A stretch of DNA of 64,000 bases from Mycteria americana (lineage: Eukaryota; Chordata; Aves; Ciconiiformes; Ciconiidae). The stretch lies in NCBI RefSeq assembly GCF_035582795.1, contig NC_134379.1:2108001-2172000 (forward strand), written 5' to 3'. The notes under the pieces were generated by a model. The model was given only the letters and a program-made list of their open reading frames with translations, ran no database searches and was not told where the DNA came from. Made by a program: the position numbers and the translations under genes. Positions 53,936-64,000 of the stretch are shown here, piece by piece (the stretch's first letter is position 1; every line of letters starts with the position of its first letter).

Positions 53936-56900
53936 TTCTTCACTTTCCAAGAGTGTTGCAAAACAGTAGCTGTTCTGTTCAGAGTGACGCTCGCGGTTGT
54001 TTCACACCTCTCAGGCTATCTGCTAGCTCTTTTCCTTGAAACCCCAGCACCGGAGCTGAGTGATTACGTCAAAATATGTTTGCATTAAAAAAAAAAAAAA
54101 AAAAGGTTTCTTAGCCTTGTGACCCCAGAGGAAAGTTTGCGGATATGTGCCCAGGGGGCTCGGCTGCCTGGAGCGGCCCAACCTGCTCGGGGCACCTGCG
54201 GCTCTGAGAGTCCGTCTGCCTCGGGGAACTTGGAGCCCGCTCGGTTTTGTCCACCCGTGATTGCACCACAGTAGACCTCTGTGCTGATGCATCCGGTGGG
54301 CAGCGCTGGAAACGTGCAAAATAATACCACCCTTGCTCTGCAGAAGCTCTGAATTAAGAAAAACAAACCAAAAAAAGGAGTCAAAGGGGTTTGCTAGTGC
54401 ACTTGCAACACGTGCTCTTAGCCCTGCTGGGATCGCACCGGCCCAGCTTGCCCGTGGACCGTTTGTTCTGCTCAGCAGAGATGCTCTTCCCAGCCGCGGC
54501 GCAGGGGCGGCCGCAGCGTTGCCCCCCTCCACCCCGCGTGCCACCGCCGGAGGGTTTTCCTCTCCTGCCCTTTATTCCCTCCCCGGCACTGCCACCGGCA
54601 GAGCAGGGGCTGCAGGAGAGCCGAGAGAGGAAACCTGCGTTTGTAGGGAGGGGGACACCGCTGCCGCTCCTGGTTATTTTTCTCCCGGTCGGTCAGTTAT
54701 TTTTGTTAACGCTTATTAATGAAGACTTGGGAGAGCTCTCTTTGTTAAGGGCTCACGCTCACTTCAATTAAAGGCTAAGAAAACTACCCAAGCGTATCAC
54801 TGAGTCATCGAAGAAATCCTGATGAGCACGTAGGAGGCTAAACTCCACGTTCTTGTTGTTACAACTAAAGAACCAAGAGGGGATACAGGAACAAAACCTA
54901 CAAGATTCAAAGCCTTCTTACTAAGTCGGAGGAGAGGGAAACAGAGCTGGAGCCCACTTTCCTGTCAACAGCGTCCGGCTGAGCCCTCCCAGCCCCTCTC
55001 GCACAGCCGACGCATCCCGCAACAGGGCAGCGATCGCCGAGAGAAAAGCTGCGTTGGGAGCAGGGCGAGCCAAGGCGCTGCAGATAATCCCCGGGGGGAG
55101 AAAGAGCTCACAGGAGCTGTAGTTATAAAGGGCAAGTCTATGCCAAAGCCGACGAACTTTCCTTTACCCAGAATTATAACTGGAAATATAAAAAGCCACA
55201 GTGTTTGAAAACACATATTTACATTATATATGCCCCAAAGCAGAATAAACAAAGGTTAGATTTGTAAACTCTCCATCTTAATTAAAGCAGCACTGCTTTG
55301 GACAAACCCGCGTAACAGGTGGCTTGAAGTGTTGTGTTCTTTAATTTATACCTTCCAGCTCCCTTAGTCATTGAGCTGGGACAGTGATAGCATCAGCAGC
55401 CACCCCGCTGCCGCTCTGGTACCCGCAGCAAGCGTGCAAAGGGAGTTTCCAGGGCACCGGGAATCACGTAGCCCATTTACCACCGTCCCAAGGCTGCTCT
55501 TTTCCTCCTTTTCAAACAAAACTCTTCCCTCCTTTCTTCCTCAGCACCTCCCAGGCTGTTGGGAAGGACGGGAACGCCGCCGGGGCTGCCGGGGTGTCCC
55601 CCACCTCCGGCGCCCGAGCCAAGGCCAGTTTTGGGGAGCCTCCCGGGGAGCAGGGCAGCACCGGGGCAGCCCCTCGGTGCCACAGCCGTGCTCTGCCCGA
55701 CGCCGGCACTGCCGAAACCCCTGCGCAGCCCTCGGCCGCTCGCGTGCCCTCCTGCCACCCGGCACGCAGCTCCCCGGGGACGTCGGCCTCCAGAAGAAGC
55801 AATCCCCGTGGTTCATTTGTCAAACCCGCCTCGCGGCGCGACTCGGAGAGATAGAGGAGCTGTTGCCTCCACCGTGCTCAGCCACGAAACAGTTAATAAA
55901 GTGCCTATTCGCACGGGCGCCATTAGCTGTCCTGCCTGCTTGGGGAAGCGGGGCAGGGCAGGGGGATGCAGCTCCCCTCCGCGAACCTGGCAGCCCCGGA
56001 AGGACCATCTGAACTCTACCCGTTTTATCCCGTTATCCTTGCAGAAGCCCCCGGTGCATTAGGACCTGTAGCGGGACACGAGTGAGAAAATGATAATTTG
56101 CTTTTCTGCTGCCTGCACATCTCCCACGGTTACAGAGGGGATGAGCTGGGCTGGGCGAGAGGCTGCCCTGCCGCAGGCGTGTGCACCCATGCACCCTCCT
56201 CACCCGGGACCTTCAAAGCCGCAGCGCTTTCCCCCAGCCCCTGCCTGCCTGCTGACGCGCCGTGCTCTGATTTCGTTCGGCGAGCATGTGTTTGCATGGC
56301 TAAGAATAGCAAATGTTGTCAAATATTTCAGCTTTAGAGGAGCCCCTTTCTGTTTGTGCTCTGCTCCCCGAGTCACGCAGCGGGCTTTGAATTTCACAGC
56401 TCCATGGGGCTGAAGAGCCCTCGAGTGTGTAAATAAGCTGCAACGACGTTACTGAGAATGTGCTCCCCGCGGGCAGTTTCCCTTTAGCCGCTTCCCAACT
56501 TTGTGTCTTCTCTGGTTTCTCTCTTTGCAGCCTCAACTTCCCTCTCAAACTGACCAGGGGAGCTAAAAAGAGACAGTAAAATACATCCCTGGGAAGCAAA
56601 GGTTGAAGCAGAGCGTGTGCCCGCTGCGAAGCCTCAGCCGCCGGCAGGACGGCCTCCCCGGCAGCGCGGCCGTCCCATGCCGGCTCACGCCGTGGGAAGA
56701 GTCGGTGTCCCCCGAAGAGCATCCCACCGCATCCCTCTGCCCGGCGCCCGCCGGGCAAGCGGCAAAACGCGGGTGGAAGGTGCCGCAGGGGCAGACAACC
56801 CATCTGCTAGGCAGAGGGAAAGGGAAAGCTCTTGCCAGACGGCTGCCCGCAGTCGTCTCTGCTACCACGCGAGCCTGCTGCCATCCCTCCCTCCCTCCGT

Positions 56901-59263
56901 CCTGCTCCCGCGGGCAGCGGCGGCAGCGGTGACCTGCCTGCGCCGTGCCAGGGCCGCCACAGGCGCCCGCCCCGGGGCTTGGCGGGAGCGCTGCCGCTGC
57001 GGAGAGCGCCGTCGCCTTCTCGTAATTAGCGCATCCGAAAGATCGCTCCACTTTTCAACAGAGGAAAATAGGCTGCAGGAAATTACCAGCCAGCTTGGCT
57101 GAATCGCCGCAGAAAGGCACTACAACAATCAATGGAGAAGCAGCAAGAAGCTCCTCAAAGGGAAGGCGCCTCGTTAGCAGGGCTCAGCAGGGACGGCTGG
57201 ACGCCGCTCGGCTCTCTGTTTTCACGTTTTCGGCACCAAACTTCGAGGCGTGCGTCGCTGCAGCAGCGATGTACGAGGAGGCAGGGAGGGAAACTGGAAA
57301 AGCCAGCGCGATGCCCACGGCCGTGGAGTCGTGGTGCCGCAAGGGCCGCGTGCCGTCCTGGTGGCAGGGAGACCTCCGGGTCTGTACGGAGCCGGGTGTC
57401 AGCTCCCACCGCGCGCTCGCCGGCCCAGGGCTCCCCGAGAGCCGGGCAATGCCCGTGCCCCCCACCAGGCAGGAAAAGCCTTGGGGCTGCTCAGCGCTTT
57501 CAAGCGTTCCCTGGTGAAAGCGTTCCCCTGGCAAACAGCCCTGCGACGGTCGCTCCCCTCCGTGCAGTTCTCCTGAACTCTTCCCTCCCTGCTCACCCAG
57601 GGCACCCGCTGTCCCCCCTCGGCCACGCTGCCGCACCCGCTATGGGAAACCCTCCCTGCCTCCTCTGGGATTTCATCCTCCTCCCTAATCTTTGCCGGAT
57701 GGTGAATCCGGCACCATCCCCTCTCCCCGCGGTGCCGCGGCAGGCGGGTTCCTGCTTTCCTGCAGCCTGAGCTTTGCTTTCCCCGGGCACGCGGCCCCGC
57801 TGGGGGCTGGCTCCCTTCCTCCGCGGCTCCGACGCTTCCCTCCCAGCCTGGCACACGCCACGGCCGCGCGGGAGATGCTCGGCGCTTCCGGCCGTCGCGG
57901 CCCACAGGACGGCGGCCAGCGAGCCGCGGCCGAGGAGGAGCAAGCACGGCTATGTTTAGCCCTGCCGCCGAGAAAGTGGCGTTATCTCTTCCCACCTCCT
58001 TGTCCTCAGCTGTGCCGGAGCTAATCTCTGCTTGGCACCTTGAGTGGCGGAGCTGCCCCACGCCGCGAGCACCCAGCGTCCTTTTGTTATTATTTTGGTT
58101 ATTTCCCTCACAACTTTTTCCCACAAAGCAGCCGCGGAAGAGCGGAAGAGCTGCCCTCCCTGCCGCTCGCCACGCTGGCCCTGGGGACGGGCGGCAGGCT
58201 GCGGGCTTTGCCGCCGTCCTCAGGCACGTGCAAAATTACCGCCCGTGCCCCAGAAGCGGGGCCACCCGTCCCTGCTGCTGCACGCTGCGGGTGCACGCCT
58301 GGGGGACCCCCGGGCAGCCCGGAGGCAGCCGGCACACGGAGGGGTGCACAGTGCCGGGGCACCGATGCTATGCAGTGTGGATTGCCCACTCTTAACATCA
58401 AATACTCAGCATATATATGATTTATATACGATTTACACAGACGTGCGGATACACGGCGTTTTCTGTTTCGTACAAGGATGTCTCAGAGACCCGCCGGTGG
58501 GTGCTCGCCGACCCCTGCCCGCGCATGCCGTCCGCCCTGCGCTGCCCTTGGCACTTTGCCTTTGAGCAACCGCTGCTCTCCAAAAAAGCATCCGCAGTTT
58601 GATTTGAAAACTTCACGAGACAGAGCGTGTACCGATTACTTAGCGGCGCGCTCCTCCGGTTAATCACCAGTGACCATTTTTAGTAATAATTCCTGCGGGG
58701 CTGAGGACTGCAGAGAAACATCCGCTCCTGCCTCTCTCCCCTTCCCACCATCTGCCCCGGCTCCTCCTGGGCGCGGGATGTACGGCAGCAGGCACATAAG
58801 GTCAGTGCATTTAGGGAAAAACACGGCCACTGAATTAGAGCAGCCGAGCCGGCGAGGAAATCCTAGCGCTAATCCCTGATCTTTCACTGACACACGGCAA
58901 AGCTCGGGCAAGCCGGCTGCCTCCCTCCTCCCCAGCCACAGCTGGAAAACACGGATAATGCTGCATTACATTCCCCGCAGGGCTGCTGCGATTAATAGCA
59001 GCGAAGAGCTCGAAATCCTTCGGGGAAGGGAATGGGGATGGCAGGGATTAATACCCAGCTAGATGGCCGCGGTCCCCCGGGATCCGCTCGTGCCTCTGCC
59101 AACGCCGTGCCCCATTTTCTTTATTCTTCGCTATTTAGTTTTTTTCCGGGGCCTGGGTGTTGCTTAATCTTGTTTGGCAGCTATGGATTGTCACCAAAAT
59201 AATCGATGTTTGTGCATTTGTCTGTATCGCTCAGCTGATACCACGGGGATGAGCATCCAGCAC

Positions 59264-59381
59264 CCGGCGAGAGCCTCGGGCAGAGCGGCCCCGCTCCGGC
59301 GGGGCGGTGAGAAAGCGGGCGGCCGCCCGCTTTCTCACCGCCCCGCCGGAGCGGGGCCGCTCTGCCCGAGGCTCTCGCCGG
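59264..59381. repeat. Perfect 118-bp palindrome (59-bp arms, no spacer)
   Basis: The two arms are exact reverse complements meeting between 59322 and 59323, inside GCGGGCGGCCGCCCGC. Symmetry breaks at 59263/59382. The arms are GC-rich. Confidence 0.95.
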
Positions 59382-61970
59382 CCAAGGACCCAACTCTGCA
59401 CCACGTTTCCAAGGGGCAAACAAAATCTTTGGCGATACCCACCGACCGCTGCCAAGCCAGGGCGCAGGCACCCGGGCAGCTCCGGCTCAAACCGAATTTC
59501 GGTGCTGCCGGGAAAAGGTCTCGCATCATCCCGCAAGTCAGGCAGGGGATGACGCTGCCCAGACCTTCCCTCCGGCCTGCAGCTTCTCAACGTGGACTTT
59601 AAAGATACACACGTGTGCGGGGACGGAGAGGCAACACGGCCAAATGCAACCCAGAGCTGGGCGGAGGAAGTTTTTCCCCCCCCAAGTTTAAAACGCTATC
59701 AAAAATCCCTAGAAAAACACAGACCTGCCCTTTGTCAGAAGGAAAAAAACCCCAGAGTTCAGCAAACCGCCAAGTTTTTCATTTTTAAATTTCCACTGCC
59801 GTGCTGGAGGCAGCTGCTTTCTGCAGCCTCTCGGCATCCCAGCGAGTAAAACGCCCCGCACCGTCCCTGCCGCGGGAGCCAGCCCAGCGCCGGAGCTCTG
59901 GGTCCACGCTGGCAAATCTTCCCAGGTAGACGTCCGTGTGCTCTAAGGCAGGATCCGTCGCGTCATCAGCTTCGCAGAGCGCAACCAAGTCATGCAAGAA
60001 ACGGGTATTTTTTAAAAAAATATTATACCCGAAGCGTGAATCGTTAGCTGACTCATAGAAATATGAAACTCACTTACGGGATGAATTAGAGCTATTAGAA
60101 TACAGAGGTAATTACTCATGCGAACAATGCCCTTCTCAACTCTTTAATGATTACACAAATTACTGCATAAAATTATGTTAATAGCCCTACAACTGTTGCA
60201 TATACACGCAGCGCTCCGGCTGGGAGGGGATGAGCCGCAGGCTGAGCCAGGACCCTCTCGCCGCCCGGGACCGAGGTGAGGGAGGGCCAGGCGAGGCTGC
60301 AGCCCATCCCGCGGCGCTGCCGGGCTCCGCGCCCGTCCCTCGGCGCTGCCGGGGCGAGACAAAGTGCTGCGAGGAGCACGCAGCGCGGGTGGGTACGTCA
60401 GGCTCTGCAGTCTGACTCACTCGCCTTCTTCAGGCGTGCGGGAGAGGGATTTTTAGGGGATATTTGTTACGCTGGGAACTTCCTGGAATCTCGAGTTTTT
60501 TTCCTTTAAATTCAGCTATTTGAAATAGCTTCAACTGCAATTCAAGATAAACCGCTCTTCACTGTGCAGGTGCAGCGAGGATTATTTTGCACTCGGCGTA
60601 GTGGACTCTTACGAAGGCTGTAGCTATTTTTAGCCAATCTAGAAATTACTATAATTTTGCTGTACAGCTAAAAACTATCTGCTGTTATCAGGAGTAAGAA
60701 ATCTCGAGCCACGACTAACAGGAACAGATCAATGAATGAGCCTGCTGTTCTAAAGCAGAAGTTTCTGTTCAAAAAAACCAAAACAAACAACAAAAAACCC
60801 CAAACTGCGGTTTCGAGGAGAAACCACACGAGTTTTCTAACCATTTCTATTTCAGCCCTAATGTTAGGTTTATTAAGTACTCCGCTATCAGTATGACGTG
60901 CAATTAAGGACAGATTCCCTCCCTCCCCGCTGCACTTCCCAAGCGGGCTGCACAATGAAGGCAGTATCGTGCGCTGCTGCCACCGGGCAGCTGCGCCGGC
61001 CGAGGGCAGGACAGAGGGGCCACACAGCTCCGGGGCAGACAATTGCCCTCAGTGTACCAACAAAGCCGCACTATCGGAAGCGCAGGACCATCTGAAAAGG
61101 CAGATCCCCCGCGCACGAACGGCGGAGAGCTGCTCCCGCGCCGCTGGATTAAAAGCGCGGCGGCACCGGGGGAGGTAACGCCGCGGCCGCCGAGGGCGGC
61201 TACCTGCCCGCTTCCACCGGGGATGTGCGACCGGCCGAGAAACGCGCCCGCTGCTGTCCTCGCGACGGAAAACAAAATGATTTAGGAAAGAGGTGAGGCT
61301 TGGTTGGCCCCTCCGCTTTAGCAAAGGTGTTTCCATCTTCCAATTAGCACCCCTTTCCATTTGCCTCAGAGCCAACGGACTCTTAAAAACGTTGACTTTT
61401 GGGAAGAACACGTTCATAAGAAAAAGACACTCGGTGCCCTGGTTTTGATCTCTTTAAATCCTAGAAAATACATTCCTGGAACAAGCGCTGGCAGAACAGC
61501 TAACGTGGTCTGACTGTTGCCTTCCAGCAGAACCTGTTTCCACTAATTTATGTAAGACATTAAAATAAATTGAAGCAAGTTTTACCCAACAGCCACAGCC
61601 GGGTGAGCGGATGACTCGCGAGGTGCCTGCCTGGAAGCCAGCATTCCCCGCGAGGGAAGTTAAGCCGGCGCTGACTCAGGTTCATTTTCATCCTCAGCCC
61701 CAGAAGCCAAAGGGGGAAGAGGTGGCGCAGGGCTCCCCGGGCCGTGCCTGCCAGGAGCGACTGCTCCCAACACGGCTCGCTCCAAACCATCCCCGTAACA
61801 AAGGCAATGAACTCAGAGAGCTGCGGTGTAATTAAAAGCTGAGAGTACGTCAGAAAGCACAGACTACTCCACCTAACGTTCCCTAGCACTATCAAAACTG
61901 GCCTATAGCACATTTCTGACGTTAATTTAATTCCTCTATTTGTAAAGTCCATTACGTCAATCAGAGAACA

Positions 61971-62000
61971 CAATACTCCCCCTGAAGACGGGGAGTATTG
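61971..62000. repeat. Short hairpin, 11-bp stem and 8-base loop
   Basis: CAATACTCCCC (61971-61981) pairs perfectly with GGGGAGTATTG (61990-62000). Confidence 0.8.
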
Positions 62001-62184
62001 CTGCGGACAAGAACCAGAAGTTAAAAACCAAGGCGGCTGGGGAAAGCCTTGGCTCACCCCGTGAAGCAGGCTTTCCTACTCCACCAACTGCACGTCTGGC
62101 TGGTACCAGTACGACGACAGAAGAGATTTTACAGGATAAAAAGGTCTAGAGGCATAAAACGCACCAGAGCTCCACACTGTAAAC

Positions 62185-62280
62185 GGTTTTATTACAGGAT
62201 CTCAAAGCGCTTTACAAACACCAGCGCTGCACAGCGTCGTGAGGTACACACCGGCTGGTACAGAGGGGAGAACAAAGCGA
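62185..62280 (+). mobile_element. Ancient MIR-like SINE remnant
   Basis: ATCTCAAAGCGCTTTACAAA, then GTGAGGTA and TACAGAGGGGAGAAC, occur in the order and spacing of the MIR/core-SINE type consensus (AAGCGCTTTACA ... GTGAGGTAGG ... TACAGAGGGGAAAC). The tRNA-like head is not visible. Confidence 0.5.
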
Positions 62281-64000
62281 AGGGGCTGGTCGCCGCAGGC
62301 ACGATGCTGGGGCAGAGGCACGGCAGCAGGAACACGGACCAGCAGGTCGTCTGCCGAAGCGACCCGACCTCTCTCCCCTCGGTGTGGAAAACCAAAACGG
62401 GAAAAAGAACTCCAGCATCGCTCCATTCCCTTCCGTTTTCCAAGTGAAACGAAAAACGCGGCGTTTCCACTTAACAGGGAGGATCAGCAGCCTTTCTGCA
62501 GAGGTAGGACGCCCACCGGGTCTTGAAGAACTCATCGTCTGGAGCTTTGCACGAAGGTGACAAGGTCCACAAATCCCAACGCAGAGAAACGCCGGCGTCA
62601 CCACCTCCTCCTCGGCAGAGCTCGGTGCCCTCCCGCGCTCCCCCCCCGGGGAGGAACAGCCTTTCCGCAGGGTGATGTTTACTACAGCTGCAAACCACTT
62701 TGAGACAATCTCTGAACAAACAATTGTCAATATTTCCCACTCACATAGTTCAGCTGCACAGAACAGAACCGAGAACTTAAGCGTCAACCCTCGGCGCGCA
62801 TCCCTCACCTCCAGCTCTCCCGCGCCAGGACCAAGCCTGACGTTTTCAGCCTCCCTGCACCTCTAACGTGACAGCGTGTACAGATACTTCCATATCTTGA
62901 AGTCAGCTGAACCACCCCTTTAGTTAGAGCTCCAGCACGTTCGTTAGCTCCTTATGAACTTGCTTAGAACCGCTGGCTCTGCCCAGCCTCCCTGGGCCAG
63001 AACCCAGGCTCTTATATTTCAGAGAGGGGACTGCAACCCCCCTTTACCAGGGTGCCAGCCTCCTTTGCTCTTCCTCCCTCGTGAAGCTCACTTTCTTCCC
63101 AACCCCTACGCAGCCAGAAAAGCGATCCTCTCCAAATAGCCCTTCAGTTCACTCAAACCAAACTCTTCAGGTTTCCTTTCGTGAAAGAAAAGGTTTTGCC
63201 TCCCTGAGCACACTCGTAACCTTTGCTTTCAAACTTCTCCCGTTTCACCTTTCTTGAACACCGGTGACAGCACTGCTCAAGGCCCACAAGGGGTTGGGGT
63301 TTTTTTGGGCCAAACTTCCCCTTTCTTCAACAGCACATACCTATGTGCCATCAAGCATGCACCACCCACTCCACTCCCTTTGCTTTCCCACATCCTGACG
63401 AACAAACTTCTCTGGCAAGAGCCACTCCACCAACTCAACTCACCCCACTCATCTCTACAGCTCCTTTTCTTCCCATCTGGCATCGTCCCATGGCCACTCG
63501 AGCACCTAAGCCTGTTCTGTGCGTAGCATAGCTTGTACCTCTCCCCCAAAATACAGAGCTTTGCTATCAGGACTTCATAATTTTTGAAAAAAAAGTACAT
63601 CTCCTATACACATCTTTGGCAATACAGTATTTCTGCAGGGAAACAGCTTTCTGTAACAAACTACTGTCTGTCACCACACACAGCACCCTTCACAGCGTTA
63701 CGCATGCCACGCTTAAACCCCAAATCTGCTTAATCCTGCCCCAAACAAAAACCCTGTCTTACACTACAGCAACCCTCCTGCCCCGCTCCATACGGGACGC
63801 CGCATTTCCCTGCCATACAGAAGCAACCTACAGCCATCCATCTCTGCGAAGCAAAGCGTACATTATTTACACAAGTACCCTACTTAAACATTAACCCGAT
63901 CACCACCCGCTCTGCACCCCCCAGGACAGTTCTATAAACTGGCAATTACACTGTGCAGAAAGAAATGCCCTTCTGCTCCACACTGACACTTCGCTCTTTA

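Larger units (their letters stand above)
53331..64000. other. Intergenic region upstream of VEZF1
   Basis: No gene was recognised. In human the next gene on this side is SRSF1 on the same strand, and none of its RRM or RS sequence is visible here. Items of note are an 18-base A run (54087-54104), a perfect palindrome (59264-59381), a short hairpin (61971-62000) and SINE-like fragments. Confidence 0.6.

Noticed and set aside
62212-62808. Minus-strand open frame of 198 codons
   Set aside because: It overlaps the SINE-like remnant and shows no protein family features or splice context.
53331-64000. SRSF1, expected next by synteny
   Set aside because: No RRM or Arg/Ser-repeat coding sequence was seen on either strand; it probably lies beyond the right end.
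1-64000. CRISPR arrays, operons, insertion sequences, bacterial promoters
   Set aside because: Intron-containing vertebrate genes dominate; the short tandem repeats present lack CRISPR repeat-spacer structure.

Overview
The window is vertebrate nuclear DNA. It is most likely from a bird, although another sauropsid is not excluded. It carries three protein-coding genes, all on the minus strand, in the same order as human 17q22: MRPS23, CUEDC1, VEZF1. The evidence is split genes with GT-AG introns, high identity to the amniote proteins as I recall them, CpG-island promoters, very few transposon remnants, and strong compaction. About 50 kb here holds what spans well over 100 kb in human, which is typical of an avian microchromosome. 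No database search was run; gene names rest on recognising the encoded proteins.

Layout from left to right: (1) 0.67-1.95 kb, MRPS23 (mitochondrial small-subunit protein mS23), four clear exons with an unresolved last exon; its CpG island runs to about 2.7 kb. (2) 2.7-5.9 kb, GC-rich intergenic DNA with a 45-bp tandem repeat. (3) 5.94-17.85 kb, CUEDC1: nine coding exons giving a 374-residue model, followed by a probable separate 3'UTR exon ending at a poly(A) signal near 5.96 kb. (4) 18.0-32.1 kb, large first intron of CUEDC1, GC-rich with several AT-rich islands; a CpG island at 31.3-32.7 kb supplies the likely promoter and noncoding exon 1. (5) 33-36.5 kb, gene-free AT-rich DNA. (6) 36.5-51.92 kb, VEZF1: six coding exons giving a 539-residue model with six C2H2 zinc fingers and a 35-residue polyglutamine tract, a long AU-rich 3'UTR, and a CpG-island promoter at 51.6-53.1 kb. 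(7) 53.1-64 kb, gene-free DNA with a perfect 118-bp palindrome, a possible MIR-like SINE remnant and one isolated strong splice donor.

The genes are not an operon. Each has its own promoter, and their shared orientation is conserved synteny. MRPS23 serves mitochondrial translation. CUEDC1 is a ubiquitin-binding (CUE) adaptor with PPxY motifs. VEZF1 is a zinc-finger transcription factor that binds GC-rich DNA. Base composition changes sharply at about 33 kb and again at about 51.5 kb, so VEZF1 sits in an AT-rich block between GC-rich flanks. I found no novel multi-gene system. The most unusual items are the palindrome, the long polyQ tract, chained upstream ORFs in CUEDC1, an AATAAA hexamer inside a VEZF1 coding exon, and splice-site ambiguities in MRPS23 and CUEDC1.
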